The notes: generated by a model not told the origin, from the sequence alone. A stretch of 54,757 bases of DNA from Lachnospiraceae bacterium (GCA_017438305.1 JAFRVX010000030.1:1-54757), one strand, 5' to 3'; positions 1-8,969 are shown, numbered from the stretch's first letter. Numbers and translations: made by a program.

Positions 1-470
1 CATCTTACAGGTTCCGGAACTGTAGCTGCTGTACAGATTTCCGTTGCCGTCGTGCACATAAGCCCAGGCGTAAACAAAATCGCCGGTGGTAAATGCGGAT
101 CTTGCTGAGGAAATGCCTTCGGAAAGACTGTAACCGTTTCCTTTCAGCGAGGCAAAGACGTCATTATACGTCGCCCGCATTGTTTCCATCGGTTCACACT
201 GAGACTCCCCGGGATGCCTCTCGCTTCCGGAAACGGAAAGGTCGGGAACAGCCTCCTTTGAGGGACTGACTGTCTCCGTTTCCTCATTATAGGATTTCTC
301 AATCTGTGTTTTCTCTTCTTGTGTTTTCTCGTCCTGGGTTTTTTCCTGCGCTATGGTGGTCAGATTTGCCTTCCCGGACATCTCTTCAGCAGAAGCAGCC
401 CGGAAAACGCTTAAAAATCCGAAAAGCACCAGAAGAAAACTCACCAGCAAACGAACTCTCTTTGTTTTCA
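1..470 (-). CDS. Secreted protein, 3' end outside the window
   Basis: The reading frame starts at ATG 470 and runs off the left edge, so only the first ~157 residues are seen. The start follows an AAAGGGG ribosome site. Residues 1-28 are a signal peptide (MKTKRVRLLVSFLL, then a hydrophobic core ending in A-S-A). Next comes a short hydrophilic linker with three Glu-Lys-Thr-Gln units, and then a stretch containing TTGDFVYAWAYVHDGNGN that could begin a beta-rich domain. I do not recognise a family. No wall-binding repeat is visible in this part, but the neighbouring genes suggest another surface or secreted protein. The presence of a gene here is secure; its function is unknown. Confidence 0.75.
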
Positions 471-558
471 TATTGATCCCCTTTCTGTCTGATCTTACAA
501 CAGACTTTTCACTTGACACTAACTTCACTGAAGGCCTTGTCAGCCTTTTGTGGCATGA

Positions 559-587
559 AGGATAATGATTTTTGGATTATAAATCAA
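559..587 (-). promoter_or_regulatory. Possible promoter of the left-edge secreted-protein gene
   Basis: On the minus strand TTGATT (582-587) is separated by 17 nt from TATCCT (559-564), giving a leader of roughly 85 nt before ATG 470. The -10 box is only a moderate match. Confidence 0.4.
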
Positions 588-633
588 GGCTGAATTCAGC
601 AAAATAACGCGCTTTTTCCGGTACGTTCCACAT

Positions 634-676
634 AAAAAAGAGCTGCTATGCTCTTTTTTTACGAACATAGCAGCTC
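634..676 (-). terminator. Terminator after the LRR surface-protein gene
   Basis: A perfect 10-bp stem, AGCTGCTATG/CATAGCAGCT (641-650 with 666-675), has a 15-nt loop and is followed on the minus strand by CTTTTTT. It lies 31 bp beyond the stop codon of the LRR protein gene. Confidence 0.8.
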
Positions 677-706
677 CTATTTCTCACGTGCGGTATTTCG
701 GGGGGA

Positions 707-2524
707 TCACCGGTTCCGGCAGACTCCGTTGCTGTCGAAAAGATAATTCACTCCATCTATGGGGAAACTTCCGTTACAATACATTCTTCCGATATGGTAT
801 ATGGGAATATCCACTTTCCACTTCTGAAACAGGTCATGAAAATCCTGTTCCTTTTCAGCCAGATAGTACCATTTTCCGTCGATCTCCAGCCAGCCGGTCT
901 GCATGACGCCGTCAGACGCAGAATAGTACCAGCCTATATCATAATTATTATGGTAAAAATTATGCGTCAGATTATACCACCCTGTTGTCATTTCCCCATT
1001 GTAGTAATTCAGCATATAATATTTACCGTTGATCTTCTGTTTTCCGTACTGCATGATTCCGGCTTCATTAAAATGGTACCATTTACCTTCGATTTTTCTC
1101 CAGCCGGTCGTCATGCTTCCGCCATCGCCGAAATAGTACCAGATGAATTCTTTGATATATTCCTTTTCTATCCTCCCGTCGTCCATATTATCATATTCTA
1201 TATTCCGGAATTTAACCCATCCGACAGACATTGTTCCATTAGCTTTCAGATAATAAGTTTTTCCGTTGATCTTCTGCCACCCGGTCTGCATGACGCCTAA
1301 AGAATTCAGGTAATACCATTTATCATTAACCGATATCCATCCGGTCTGCATGACGCCGCCGGCGGAGAAGTAATACCAGCTGCCGGAGATCTGTTTCCAG
1401 CCTACAGCCATGACGCCTGACAGATCCATATAATACCATCTGTCATTGATCTTTTCCCAGCCGGTCTGCATGGCGCCGCCATCATTGAAATAATACCATC
1501 TGCCGGAAATCTGTCTCCAACCCGTGACCATATAGCCCCTGGCGTTGAAATAGTACCATTTCCCCATGATCTTAAGCCATTGGTCCTTTGCATACCAGCC
1601 TTTATCATCTCCGTACCACCAGCCGGAATCGCTCTTTCGCCAGGAAGGAACCGAATAATTATAATGGATCGCCGCGTCTTCAAGGGCATAATTCTGATCC
1701 CCAACAGCGATCTGAGACCACTCACTCCGCGTACCGGTATAATAAACATCCTTCAGGGAATCGCATCCGGAAAACGTACCGATGTCGATGGTTTTAACGG
1801 ATTTGGTGATAACCACTTTTTCCAGAGAGTCACATTTGTAAAAAGCGTCATTCGGCAGGCGCTCTGAAGCTGCCAGCCAGTAAACTTCTTTCAAATATGC
1901 ACACTTGGAAAATAATCCGCCGCCCTTGTCATCTCCATGAAATGCGGTAACCGATTCAGGGATAATAATATATTTTACAGAAGTGCCTGAAAAAGTGCCG
2001 GAACCCAGAGAAGTCAAAGCTGCGGGAAGATTGATATTCCTTAGTCCGCTGCATCTTTCGAATGCAAAGCTGGCCAGATAAGTCAGCGATGCAGGCAGAG
2101 ATATTTCCTTTAATCCGTAACATCCCGCAAACGCAGAATCCTGCAGCTCTTCCAATTTCCCGGGCAGCTTTATGCTCTGCAGCGAATAACAATCGGCAAA
2201 GGCGGAACTGCCTATTGTCTTTACGCTGTCCGGAAGACTGACTGACTTGAGATTAAAAGCATTGCGAAATGCCTCTGCACTTACATTGGTAATGCCTTCA
2301 CTGATGATTACTTCCTCGATCTCTCCCTGCTGATACTCTCTCCAGGGCTGAGTATCATTGCTGTAGTACCTCATCTCCCCGGTCCCGGAGATCGTCAATA
2401 TTCCGTTTTCATAGGACCAGGACGCGTTTGCGCCGCATTTTCCCGAAGCGGCAGCATCAGCCGTCACCGACCTTATCCCTAATAAGAATAACACCGCCAT
2501 CACGGCGATCATTACTTTTTTCAT
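707..2524 (-). CDS. Secreted BspA-type LRR protein with wall-binding repeats
   Basis: Predicted surface protein of 605 residues. A longer frame opens at 2581, but ATG 2524 is preferred because it follows GAGAGGGCGG and starts a good signal peptide (MKKVMIAVMAVLFLLGIRS). Residues ~40-270 hold BspA/LRR_5-type leucine-rich repeats (for example LPDSVKTIGSSAFADCYSL, with repeating Ser-Ala-Phe and Leu-Pro). These are a protein- or host-contact fold in this family. Residues ~280-600 hold about a dozen choline/glucan-binding-type repeats (GKWYYFNARGYMVTGW and variants). The repeats probably hold the protein non-covalently on the wall; choline as the ligand is inferred from the lic genes at 17.5-21.7 kb. 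It lies 44 bp downstream of a broken paralogue and may use the promoter at 2890-2918. A terminator follows at 634-676. Confidence 0.85.
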   Translation of the reverse strand: MKKVMIAVMAVLFLLGIRSVTADAAASGKCGANASWSYENGILTISGTGEMRYYSNDTQPWREYQQGEIEEVIISEGITNVSAEAFRNAFNLKSVSLPDSVKTIGSSAFADCYSLQSIKLPGKLEELQDSAFAGCYGLKEISLPASLTYLASFAFERCSGLRNINLPAALTSLGSGTFSGTSVKYIIIPESVTAFHGDDKGGGLFSKCAYLKEVYWLAASERLPNDAFYKCDSLEKVVITKSVKTIDIGTFSGCDSLKDVYYTGTRSEWSQIAVGDQNYALEDAAIHYNYSVPSWRKSDSGWWYGDDKGWYAKDQWLKIMGKWYYFNARGYMVTGWRQISGRWYYFNDGGAMQTGWEKINDRWYYMDLSGVMAVGWKQISGSWYYFSAGGVMQTGWISVNDKWYYLNSLGVMQTGWQKINGKTYYLKANGTMSVGWVKFRNIEYDNMDDGRIEKEYIKEFIWYYFGDGGSMTTGWRKIEGKWYHFNEAGIMQYGKQKINGKYYMLNYYNGEMTTGWYNLTHNFYHNNYDIGWYYSASDGVMQTGWLEIDGKWYYLAEKEQDFHDLFQKWKVDIPIYHIGRMYCNGSFPIDGVNYLFDSNGVCRNR

Positions 2525-2568
2525 TTCCGCCCTCTCACGCAGCCGTTCAGAAACAACTGCCTTTTTCC

Positions 2569-2787
2569 TTATTGTACCCAATAGCCGTTGGCGTCAAAGG
2601 TATATCTTTTGCCATCAATGCTGTAATTACCATTGCTGTAGAAATAGCCGTCTGCTGAATAATAATAGTACTTTCCATCAATCTTATTCCAGCCTGTTGT
2701 TACTTCTGCCCTGGCTTTTACTGATGGCTACAGGATCATGACCATGATCAGCAGAGGAAGCAGAAAAATTATTTTTCTTTTGTTCAT
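2569..2787 (-). pseudogene. Amber-interrupted relic of a wall-binding-repeat protein
   Basis: From ATG 2787 (behind GGGAGGACC) the frame reads MNKRKIIFLLPLLIMVMIL, then TAG at codon 20, then 52 more sense codons to TAA. The continuation (PSVKARAEVTTGWNKIDGKYY) matches the intact neighbour at 3149-4492, which reads MNRRKWFLLLPLLIVVMILW followed by PSEKAKAEMQPGWNKIDGKYY. The amber therefore replaces a Trp codon (TGG to TAG) inside the signal peptide. The relic ends with IDGKRYTFDANGYWVQ, the usual C-terminal tail of these proteins, so the middle repeats are also missing. It keeps its promoter, leader and ribosome site. Most likely it is a deletion derivative that now serves only as leader for the LRR gene. 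A sequencing error at the TAG cannot be excluded. Confidence 0.75.
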
Positions 2788-2889
2788 AAGGTCCTCCCAT
2801 GTTGGCTTTTTCGGTAACCAGCCGGATGCTGCAAAAAACACCAGAACATTTTTTTGCCTGCCGCAGCTCCATTCAATGTTGCTGAAGAT

Positions 2890-2918
2890 ATGATATCAAC
2901 GAGAGATAAAATCGTCAA
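2890..2918 (-). promoter_or_regulatory. Promoter of the relic/LRR transcript
   Basis: TTGACG (2913-2918), 17 nt, TATCAT (2890-2895) on the minus strand. Boxes and spacing are identical to the promoter of the intact paralogue at 4607-4635. Both leaders carry AGCTGCGGCAGG (2857-2868 here, 4574-4585 there), and both have a CAAACTT-ACA motif upstream of the -35. Confidence 0.7.
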
Positions 2919-3010
2919 TGTTTTTGGCCTATATTGTATATTTGTGTCAAGTTTGAACAAATCCTCAGCAGGCGGAGGACTTATTCCTTCGGAAAGCCTT
3001 TGGCCCTCAG

Positions 3011-3053
3011 AAATAAAAACAGGCTGCAGAACCGATCTCTCAGCCCTGCAGCC
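3011..3053 (-). terminator. Terminator after the repeat-only surface protein
   Basis: The stem GGCTGCAG/CTGCAGCC (3046-3053 with 3022-3029) is followed on the minus strand by GTTTTTATTT. It resembles the hairpin at 4803-4850 in sequence (loops sharing GCTGAGAGATC), so the two terminators appear to be duplicated copies. Confidence 0.7.
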
Positions 3054-3148
3054 CATTTTGATTTTGTCAGTAATAAGTTGGTCCGTCCTTTCCAACAACT
3101 TACTTTAAGGAATTCCCGGAATGTGCTCCGATCCTTTTCAGGGCAACA

Positions 3149-4492
3149 TCAAATGTACGGTTCTGAATGCCCTGTCCAGCTGCCGTCCATGTTAAACTCG
3201 TAGTATTTTTCCCCGATCTGGTACCACCCTTCACTGTACATGTAGCAGAACTCATCATCAAAGTAATACCATTTGTTATTGATCTTCTTCCAGCCGGATA
3301 TCAGGACGCCGTTTGCATCCGCATAATACCAGGTAACATATTTGGCATCGTTATAGGTATAGCTCTCTTTCGCCCAGCCTCCGGTCACCATGACCCCGCT
3401 GGCGTTCAAGCAGTACATTTTTCCGTCTTCACCAGGGGTAATTACGCGATTGGCCGCCATTTCAGGGTAAAGATAATACCACTTGCCATTATCCTTTACC
3501 CATCCCTCTTTCATGTTGCCGGAAGCATCGAAATAATAGTAATGGGCACCGACCTTCTGCCAGCCTTTGGTGAAGGTCCCGTCGGCTTTCTTATATTTTA
3601 CATTGCTGCCGGAACGCTGGAAGCCTGTCGCTGCATTCATGGGTTTCCAGATGCCGTTGGCGGCAAAGTACTCATATTTTCCGTCAATATAAGCCAATCT
3701 GTCTGATACCATCGAAGAATCGAGATAATACCAGTTCCCGTTGATCTTTTTCCAGCCCTCCTCAGGGGTTCCGTCCGATTTGGTATAATACCAGGTCTTT
3801 TTCCCGTCGATAGTATACGATGTGCTCTGCCAGCCGGCTCCTGCAAGGGCTCCGCCTTCCGTAAAGAAATACCATTCATCGTTGATACAATAGAGATCGC
3901 CGGCGTACATGTAATTGGTATCCGGGTCCATATAATACCATTTATTATTGATCTTCTGCCAGCCGGAAACCAGTGCTCCGGATGATGATGCATAATACCA
4001 GGTGACATCTGTTGCTGTGGAGCCGCCGCTGGTGGGATAGGTGGAAATTTGTTTGATCCATCCCGTTTTCATCGCGCCGTCGTCACCGAAAAAATATGTC
4101 TTATTGCCCTCATACCACCATCCGGTATGCATGATCCCTGTATAATCATAGAAATAATACCATTTATTGCTGATCTTTTTCCAACCGATATCTATGGCGC
4201 CTCCGGCAGCAGCATGATACCAGTATGTATAAACGGTCCCGTCCTGTTCATCGGTTATGGTTTCCTTTATCCATCCGGTCTGCATGACGCCGTTTTTATC
4301 AAAATAGTACCTGTGGCTTCCGATGTCATAAAAACCATCGCTGTAAACATCGCCGTATTCTGTACAATAATAATACTTTCCGTCGATCTTATTCCAGCCG
4401 GGCTGCATTTCCGCCTTTGCTTTTTCCGAGGGCCAAAGGATCATGACCACGATCAGCAGGGGAAGCAGCAAAAACCATTTTCTTCTGTTCAT
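3149..4492 (-). CDS. Secreted protein built only of wall-binding repeats
   Basis: Predicted surface protein of 447 residues. ATG 4492 is chosen over an upstream frame because it follows GGGAGGATTAT and opens a signal peptide (MNRRKWFLLLPLLIVVMILW, cleaved near KAKA-E). The rest, residues ~30-447, is about 15 choline/glucan-binding-type repeats (GWKKINNKWYYFD-type). Several are expanded by inserts such as EQDGTVYTYWYHAAAGGA. No catalytic or adhesive domain is visible, so the protein may itself be a wall-coating ligand or scaffold. It has its own promoter (4607-4635) and terminator (3011-3053), so it is probably monocistronic. It is the intact paralogue of the relic at 2569-2787. Confidence 0.85.
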   Translation of the reverse strand: MNRRKWFLLLPLLIVVMILWPSEKAKAEMQPGWNKIDGKYYYCTEYGDVYSDGFYDIGSHRYYFDKNGVMQTGWIKETITDEQDGTVYTYWYHAAAGGAIDIGWKKISNKWYYFYDYTGIMHTGWWYEGNKTYFFGDDGAMKTGWIKQISTYPTSGGSTATDVTWYYASSSGALVSGWQKINNKWYYMDPDTNYMYAGDLYCINDEWYFFTEGGALAGAGWQSTSYTIDGKKTWYYTKSDGTPEEGWKKINGNWYYLDSSMVSDRLAYIDGKYEYFAANGIWKPMNAATGFQRSGSNVKYKKADGTFTKGWQKVGAHYYYFDASGNMKEGWVKDNGKWYYLYPEMAANRVITPGEDGKMYCLNASGVMVTGGWAKESYTYNDAKYVTWYYADANGVLISGWKKINNKWYYFDDEFCYMYSEGWYQIGEKYYEFNMDGSWTGHSEPYI

Positions 4493-4606
4493 ATAATCCT
4501 CCCAGATCATTCTTTTTTCCGGCAAAAGGCCGGATACTGTATAAAAAAGGTTCTCCGAAGCTTTCTAATAATACCTGCCGCAGCTTCACTTTGTATTGCA
4601 AAAGTA

Positions 4607-4635
4607 ATGATACCAATTAAAGAAAAAATCGTCAA
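4607..4635 (-). promoter_or_regulatory. Promoter of the repeat-only surface protein
   Basis: TTGACG (4630-4635), 17 nt, TATCAT (4607-4612). It would give a leader of about 105 nt that contains AGCTGCGGCAGG, shared with the paralogous leader near 2860. Confidence 0.75.
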
Positions 4636-4802
4636 TGAATTTGATGCAAATTCCAGATTTTTGTTAAGTTTGACTAAATTGCAAGACACGGATGCCGGCA
4701 GGTCTGCGGACAGGTAATGTCGGATCGTGCATGGACGGCTGTTGTTGCCGGATCAGTGCCGCAGAAAAAACACGCCAACCGATTACCGGGCGAATCTTTA
4801 CC

Positions 4803-4850
4803 GCAAAGAAAGGCGGGCTGCAAAAGCTGATCTCTCAGCGCTGCAGCCCG
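4803..4850 (-). terminator. Terminator of the PPC-protein transcript
   Basis: The stem CGGGCTGCA/TGCAGCCCG (4842-4850 with 4814-4822) is followed on the minus strand by CCTTTCTTTG. The T-run is imperfect. Confidence 0.6.
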
Positions 4851-4872
4851 TTTCCTGTCAGTAATAAGTTCC

Positions 4873-4988
4873 TTCAGCCGGATCCGCGCTGTCACTTCAC
4901 CGTATAGCTATCGGTGTCGAAAGTGTACTTCTTTTCAGCAGGATCCGCGCTGTCACTTCACCCAATAGCCGTTGGCGTCGAAGGTGTA
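4873..4988 (-). repeat. Tandem duplication of a gene's 3' end, ~61 bp
   Basis: The unit containing GGATCCGCGCTGTCACTTCA and then a stretch encoding KKYTFD occurs at ~4937-4990 (the live gene end) and again at ~4876-4930. The outer copy still reads KKYTFDTDSYTVK followed by TGA but has drifted. It is a fossil of unequal crossing-over at the C-terminal module. Confidence 0.65.
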
Positions 4989-6737
4989 TTTCTTATCGTC
5001 GATGGTAAGGGTGACGTTCTTCGCATACCAGCCGGACGTATCCCCGAACCACCAGCCTTTGGCGTTCTTCGTCCAGGAAGCCTTGTACTTATAGGTCCAG
5101 GAGCCGTCGGCGTTCAGCCACCAGCCGCTGCACCATTCCTTGGCTGCCATGGCGCCAGAGGCCTTAAAGTAATAGGTCGTCCCGGCCAGGGTCTTCCAGC
5201 CCGTAACCATGGCGCCGCTGCTCTCAAAGTAGTACCACATGCCGGCGAGCTGCTTCCAGCCGGTCTGCATTGCGCCGCTGCTGCTCATGTAATACCAGCT
5301 GCCGTTGATCTTCTGCCAGCCGGTCCTCATGGCGCCGTCCGTTCCCAGGTAATACCACACAGAGCCGAATTTCTGCCAGCCGGTCTGCATATAGCCTCTG
5401 TTGTCAAAGTGGTACCACTTTCCCTTGATCTTCTCCCACTGGCTCACCGGGTAGGTCCCGTCCGCTCTCTGATACCACCAGCCGGTGGAATTATGCCGCC
5501 AGCCTGCCGTACCGTTGTTCGGAGCGTCGACGGTAAGCGTATAGTTCAGGTCGCTTCCGTGAGAATAACCACTGGTGATCCGGATGTAATAGGTGCCGGC
5601 GGGAAGGTCCACGGCAGGAAGCGTCACTTCAGCCTTATTACCCGGAATCGGACAGGAATCAAGACCATCGACCTGTATTATCTCTTCTACAGAGTTTAAC
5701 AGACAGATCCTCCAGTATTCGTAGTCGGTTGTCATAAGCGGATGAGCGAACCGTATCCTTACGGTGTCATTCTTTGCCAGGACTATTTTATAATAGTCCT
5801 CCTCCTCATGGGAGGTTCCAAAGATACCGCCTTTACAGGCCGCATTTGCCTTTATCGGCGTTGCGCTGGTACGGGTGCCGTTGGCTTCCTTCTCGTAGGC
5901 GGAAGATGCTGTGAAGCCTGCCTTCAGGTTATAGTTCACATCCGTATGAGGGGATTGATACGCTGCTACACGTATGTAATAGACCCCTGCCGGCAGCCCC
6001 ACTTCCGGGAGACTGTAACCGGTATCGCTCCCGGAAAACGAATAGGTCTGCTCTTCTCCTCCGGTAATATCCTGCCTCTGGGAATTATAAAGCCGGATAT
6101 TCCAGAAGAAATAATTCTGATTCAGCTCTTCATAGGTAAACTGTACCGTTAAGGCGCCGTCCTCAGGCAGAGTGATCTTGTACCAGTCTTCGTCGCTGTA
6201 ATCCGCAAAAGTACTGCCTTTGTAAACCGTGTCGAGCTCTATGGACGTGGCCCTTGCAGCTGAATCGTTATATTCCTTCTCGTAAAAGGAAGATGCGGTA
6301 AAATCTGCTTTCAGACTATAGGCCGAATCGCTGTGTCTGTACGATGCGGTTACCCGTATATAATAGGTTCCTGCGGGCAGTCCGGTCTCGGCAAGGCTGT
6401 ACCCGGTCCCTTCACCGCTGAACTTATAACACGTCTCTTCATCTCCGGCAACAGTAAGCCCATTGGAATCCATCAGATAGACATTCCAGAATCTGTAAGA
6501 ATCCTTCAGATCTTCATGGGTAAACTGTATGGTTAACGCGCCGTCCTGGGATAAAGTGACCTTGTACCAGTCCTCATCGTCTTCGGAAGATATGGCGCCG
6601 GTAACCGTCGTATTTAACGACAGGGCATTGGCGCTTTCCAGGGAGCCGTTGTCTTCTGTTTCACTCGCGGCAAAAACCGTCAGGCTGCTTATCGAAAACA
6701 ACAGAATAAACAGCGCCAGAAAATGTAATTTCTTCAT
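4953..6737 (-). CDS. Surface protein: three PPC-like domains plus wall-binding repeats
   Basis: Predicted secreted protein of 594 residues with a signal peptide (MKKLHFLALFILLFSISSLT, cleaved after VFAA). Three consecutive beta-sandwich modules of the bacterial pre-peptidase C-terminal (PPC) type lie at about residues 25-147, 148-275 and 276-405. Each has an EDNGS/EYNDS-like start, a DEDWYKVTL strand and a closing LPAGTYYIRV. Residues ~407-594 are wall-binding repeats ending in a GWWFGDTSGWYAKN-type tail. PPC modules usually accompany secreted enzymes or adhesins; no enzyme domain is present here, so adhesion or scaffolding is the likely role. It starts 78 bp after the next paralogue with no terminator between them, so the two are probably co-transcribed. 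Ribosome site: ATAGGAGG. Confidence 0.85.
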   Translation of the reverse strand: MKKLHFLALFILLFSISSLTVFAASETEDNGSLESANALSLNTTVTGAISSEDDEDWYKVTLSQDGALTIQFTHEDLKDSYRFWNVYLMDSNGLTVAGDEETCYKFSGEGTGYSLAETGLPAGTYYIRVTASYRHSDSAYSLKADFTASSFYEKEYNDSAARATSIELDTVYKGSTFADYSDEDWYKITLPEDGALTVQFTYEELNQNYFFWNIRLYNSQRQDITGGEEQTYSFSGSDTGYSLPEVGLPAGVYYIRVAAYQSPHTDVNYNLKAGFTASSAYEKEANGTRTSATPIKANAACKGGIFGTSHEEEDYYKIVLAKNDTVRIRFAHPLMTTDYEYWRICLLNSVEEIIQVDGLDSCPIPGNKAEVTLPAVDLPAGTYYIRITSGYSHGSDLNYTLTVDAPNNGTAGWRHNSTGWWYQRADGTYPVSQWEKIKGKWYHFDNRGYMQTGWQKFGSVWYYLGTDGAMRTGWQKINGSWYYMSSSGAMQTGWKQLAGMWYYFESSGAMVTGWKTLAGTTYYFKASGAMAAKEWCSGWWLNADGSWTYKYKASWTKNAKGWWFGDTSGWYAKNVTLTIDDKKYTFDANGYWVK

Positions 6738-6815
6738 ACTTCATGGCCTCCTATGTTCAAAAAACCATCTCAACAGACACATGAGAACATTCTCAGCTGC
6801 TTTTTCCCTGCTTCG

Positions 6816-8969
6816 TTACTTCATATATCCCGCGGCGTCAAAGGTATAACTCTTGCCGTCGATCCTGACGGTGGCGCTCTTCGCGTACCAGCCGGAATCG
6901 TCTCCGTACCACCAGCCCTTATTGTTGTGCACCCAGCGGGCCCTGTACTTGTACGTCCAGGAACCGTCCTGGTTCAGGTAATAGCCGTCCCACCATTCTC
7001 TGGCGGCCATGGCGCCGTCGGGTTTGAAGAAATAGGTGACATTGCCGATCTTTTTCCAGCCGGTCTGCATCACGCCGCCGCTGCTCATATAATACCAGTT
7101 GGAGCCGAGCTTCAGCCAGCCGGTCTGCATCACGCCCTTGTCGTTCATGTAATACCAGCTGCCGTTGACCTTCTGCCAGCCGGTCTTCATGGCGCCGTCC
7201 GTTCCCAGATAATACCAGGAAGTGCCGAATTTCTGCCAGCCGGTCTGCATATAGCCTTTACTGTCAAAGTGGTACCACTTTCCGCTGATCTTCTCCCACT
7301 GGCTGACCGGGTAGGTCCCGTCCGCTCTCTGGTACCACCAGCCGCTGGAATTGTGCTTCCAGCCTGCCGCGACGCCGTTGTTCGGCGCATTCACCGTGAG
7401 GGTGTAGGTGTGATTGCTGTGATAAAATCCGCAGGTGATCCGTACGTAATAGGTGCCGGCCGAAAGACCTACGGCAGGAAGCGTCACATCGGACACATTT
7501 CCGTCGATATAATAGACAGAACCATCAATGTTTACTGTATTCCCCTCGGCATCCAGCAGGTAGATCTGCCAGTAGTTATTGCTGTCGCTGATGATCGGAT
7601 GCGCAAACCGGATCTTTACCGTATCGTTCTTTGTCAGGACGATCTTATAATAGTCCTCATCATAGGAATCGGCATAAGTACTGCCCTTATAGGCCACATT
7701 GGCCTTTATCGGGGTAGCGCTGTCCCGGGAACCGTTATATTCCTTCTCATAAACGGTGGACGCAGTAAAGCCCGCTTTCAGGCTGTACGTCGAATCATTA
7801 TGATAGTCTGCCGTCACGCGTATATAATACGTTCCTGCCGGCAGTCCCACCTCCGGAAGACTGTACCCGGTTCCGTCACCGTCAAATTGATACCACTTCT
7901 CGTACTCTCCGGTAATGTTCTTCCCCTCGGAATTATACAGATACACTCTCCAGTAGGACTGAGAGTCGGTCAGATCTTTGTGGGTGAACTGTACGGTCAG
8001 TGCGCCGGCCTGGGATAACGTGACCTTATACCAGTCTTCATCGCCGTAATCCACATAAATACTGCCCTTATAGACCGTATTGAGATTGATGGGCGTAGCG
8101 CTGGCCCGGGATCCGTTATATTCCTTTTCATAAGTGGAAGAAGCGGTAAAGCCGGCTTTCACGCTGTATGTCGAATCACTGTGACCGTACAGCATCGTCA
8201 CGCGTATATAGTAGGTTCCTGCCGGCAGTCCCACCTCCGGGAGGCTGTATCCGGTTCCGTCACCGGCGAAGTCAAACCTTTTTTCGGAATCTCCGGTAAT
8301 ATTCTGCCCCTCGGAATTATACAGATACAGGCCCCAGTAGTACTGAGAGTCGGTCAGATCTTTGTGGGAGAACGTTACGGTCAGTACGCCGGCCTGGGAT
8401 AACGTGAACTTATACCAGTCTTCGTCAGCGTAATCTGCATAAATACTGCCTTTATAGAAAGTGTTGAGATTCATGGACGTAGCGCTGGCCCGGGATCCGT
8501 TATATTCCTTCTCATATACGGAAGACGCCGTAAAACTTACCCGAACGGTATAACTCGAGCTTTCGGTATAGTATCCTGATATCACACGCACATAATACGT
8601 TCCTGCCGGCAGCCCGATCTCAGGAAGGCTGTACCCGGTTCCATTACCGTCAAACTCATAACATTTATCAGTATCTCCGGTAATGTTTTGGCCCTCGGAA
8701 TTATACAGATAAAGCCTCCAGTGGAGATTGGATGATGTCAGATCCTGGTGTCCGAACTGTACGGAAATGGCGCCGGCCTGGGATAAGGTAAACTTATACC
8801 AGTCTTCATCGTTATAGGAAGATATATTGCCGGTAACCGTCGTATTCAACGATATGGCATTGGCACTTGCCCTGGAACCGTTGTCTTCCGCTTCGCCGGC
8901 GGCAAATACCGTCAGGCTGCCCAACGCAAACAACAGTACAAGCAGCGCAAGGAAATGCAGTTTCTTCAT
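6816..8969 (-). CDS. Surface protein: four PPC-like domains plus wall-binding repeats
   Basis: Predicted secreted protein of 717 residues, a close paralogue of the genes on both sides. It has a signal peptide (MKKLHFLALLVLLFALGS). Four PPC-like modules of ~120 residues follow, each opening with YEKEYNGSRASAT-like sequence and closing with LPEVGLPAGTYY. From about residue 528 come wall-binding repeats (YMQTGWQKFGTSWYYLGTDG) and a tail with GWWYGDDSGWYAK. The ribosome site AAAGGAGAC precedes ATG 8969. The modules are near-identical at the DNA level over ~360-bp units, which should permit gain or loss of modules by recombination; the left neighbour has three. No clear promoter is seen directly upstream, so read-through from the gene at 9175-11322 is possible. 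Confidence 0.85.
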   Translation of the reverse strand: MKKLHFLALLVLLFALGSLTVFAAGEAEDNGSRASANAISLNTTVTGNISSYNDEDWYKFTLSQAGAISVQFGHQDLTSSNLHWRLYLYNSEGQNITGDTDKCYEFDGNGTGYSLPEIGLPAGTYYVRVISGYYTESSSYTVRVSFTASSVYEKEYNGSRASATSMNLNTFYKGSIYADYADEDWYKFTLSQAGVLTVTFSHKDLTDSQYYWGLYLYNSEGQNITGDSEKRFDFAGDGTGYSLPEVGLPAGTYYIRVTMLYGHSDSTYSVKAGFTASSTYEKEYNGSRASATPINLNTVYKGSIYVDYGDEDWYKVTLSQAGALTVQFTHKDLTDSQSYWRVYLYNSEGKNITGEYEKWYQFDGDGTGYSLPEVGLPAGTYYIRVTADYHNDSTYSLKAGFTASTVYEKEYNGSRDSATPIKANVAYKGSTYADSYDEDYYKIVLTKNDTVKIRFAHPIISDSNNYWQIYLLDAEGNTVNIDGSVYYIDGNVSDVTLPAVGLSAGTYYVRITCGFYHSNHTYTLTVNAPNNGVAAGWKHNSSGWWYQRADGTYPVSQWEKISGKWYHFDSKGYMQTGWQKFGTSWYYLGTDGAMKTGWQKVNGSWYYMNDKGVMQTGWLKLGSNWYYMSSGGVMQTGWKKIGNVTYFFKPDGAMAAREWWDGYYLNQDGSWTYKYRARWVHNNKGWWYGDDSGWYAKSATVRIDGKSYTFDAAGYMK

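Larger units (their letters stand above)
2788..3148. other. Non-coding stretch between two surface-protein genes
   Basis: This 361-bp gap holds the terminator of the gene at 3149-4492 (3011-3053), the promoter at 2890-2918 and the leader of the relic. No convincing reading frame was found in it. Confidence 0.6.
4493..4952. other. Non-coding stretch with promoter, terminator and duplicated gene tail
   Basis: This 460-bp gap holds the leader and promoter (4607-4635) of the gene to its left, the terminator of the gene to its right (4803-4850), and a degenerate second copy of that gene's 3' end (4873-4936). Otherwise no coding signal is seen. Confidence 0.6.

Noticed and set aside
2569-2787. In-frame TAG as pyrrolysine or a programmed readthrough codon
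   Set aside because: The intact paralogue has Trp at this position, inside a signal peptide, so a point mutation explains it; no insertion element is visible.
4914-8018. Long plus-strand frames opposite the PPC surface-protein genes
   Set aside because: They mirror repetitive coding DNA, have no ribosome sites and no recognisable domains, whereas the minus strand has signal peptides and known repeats.
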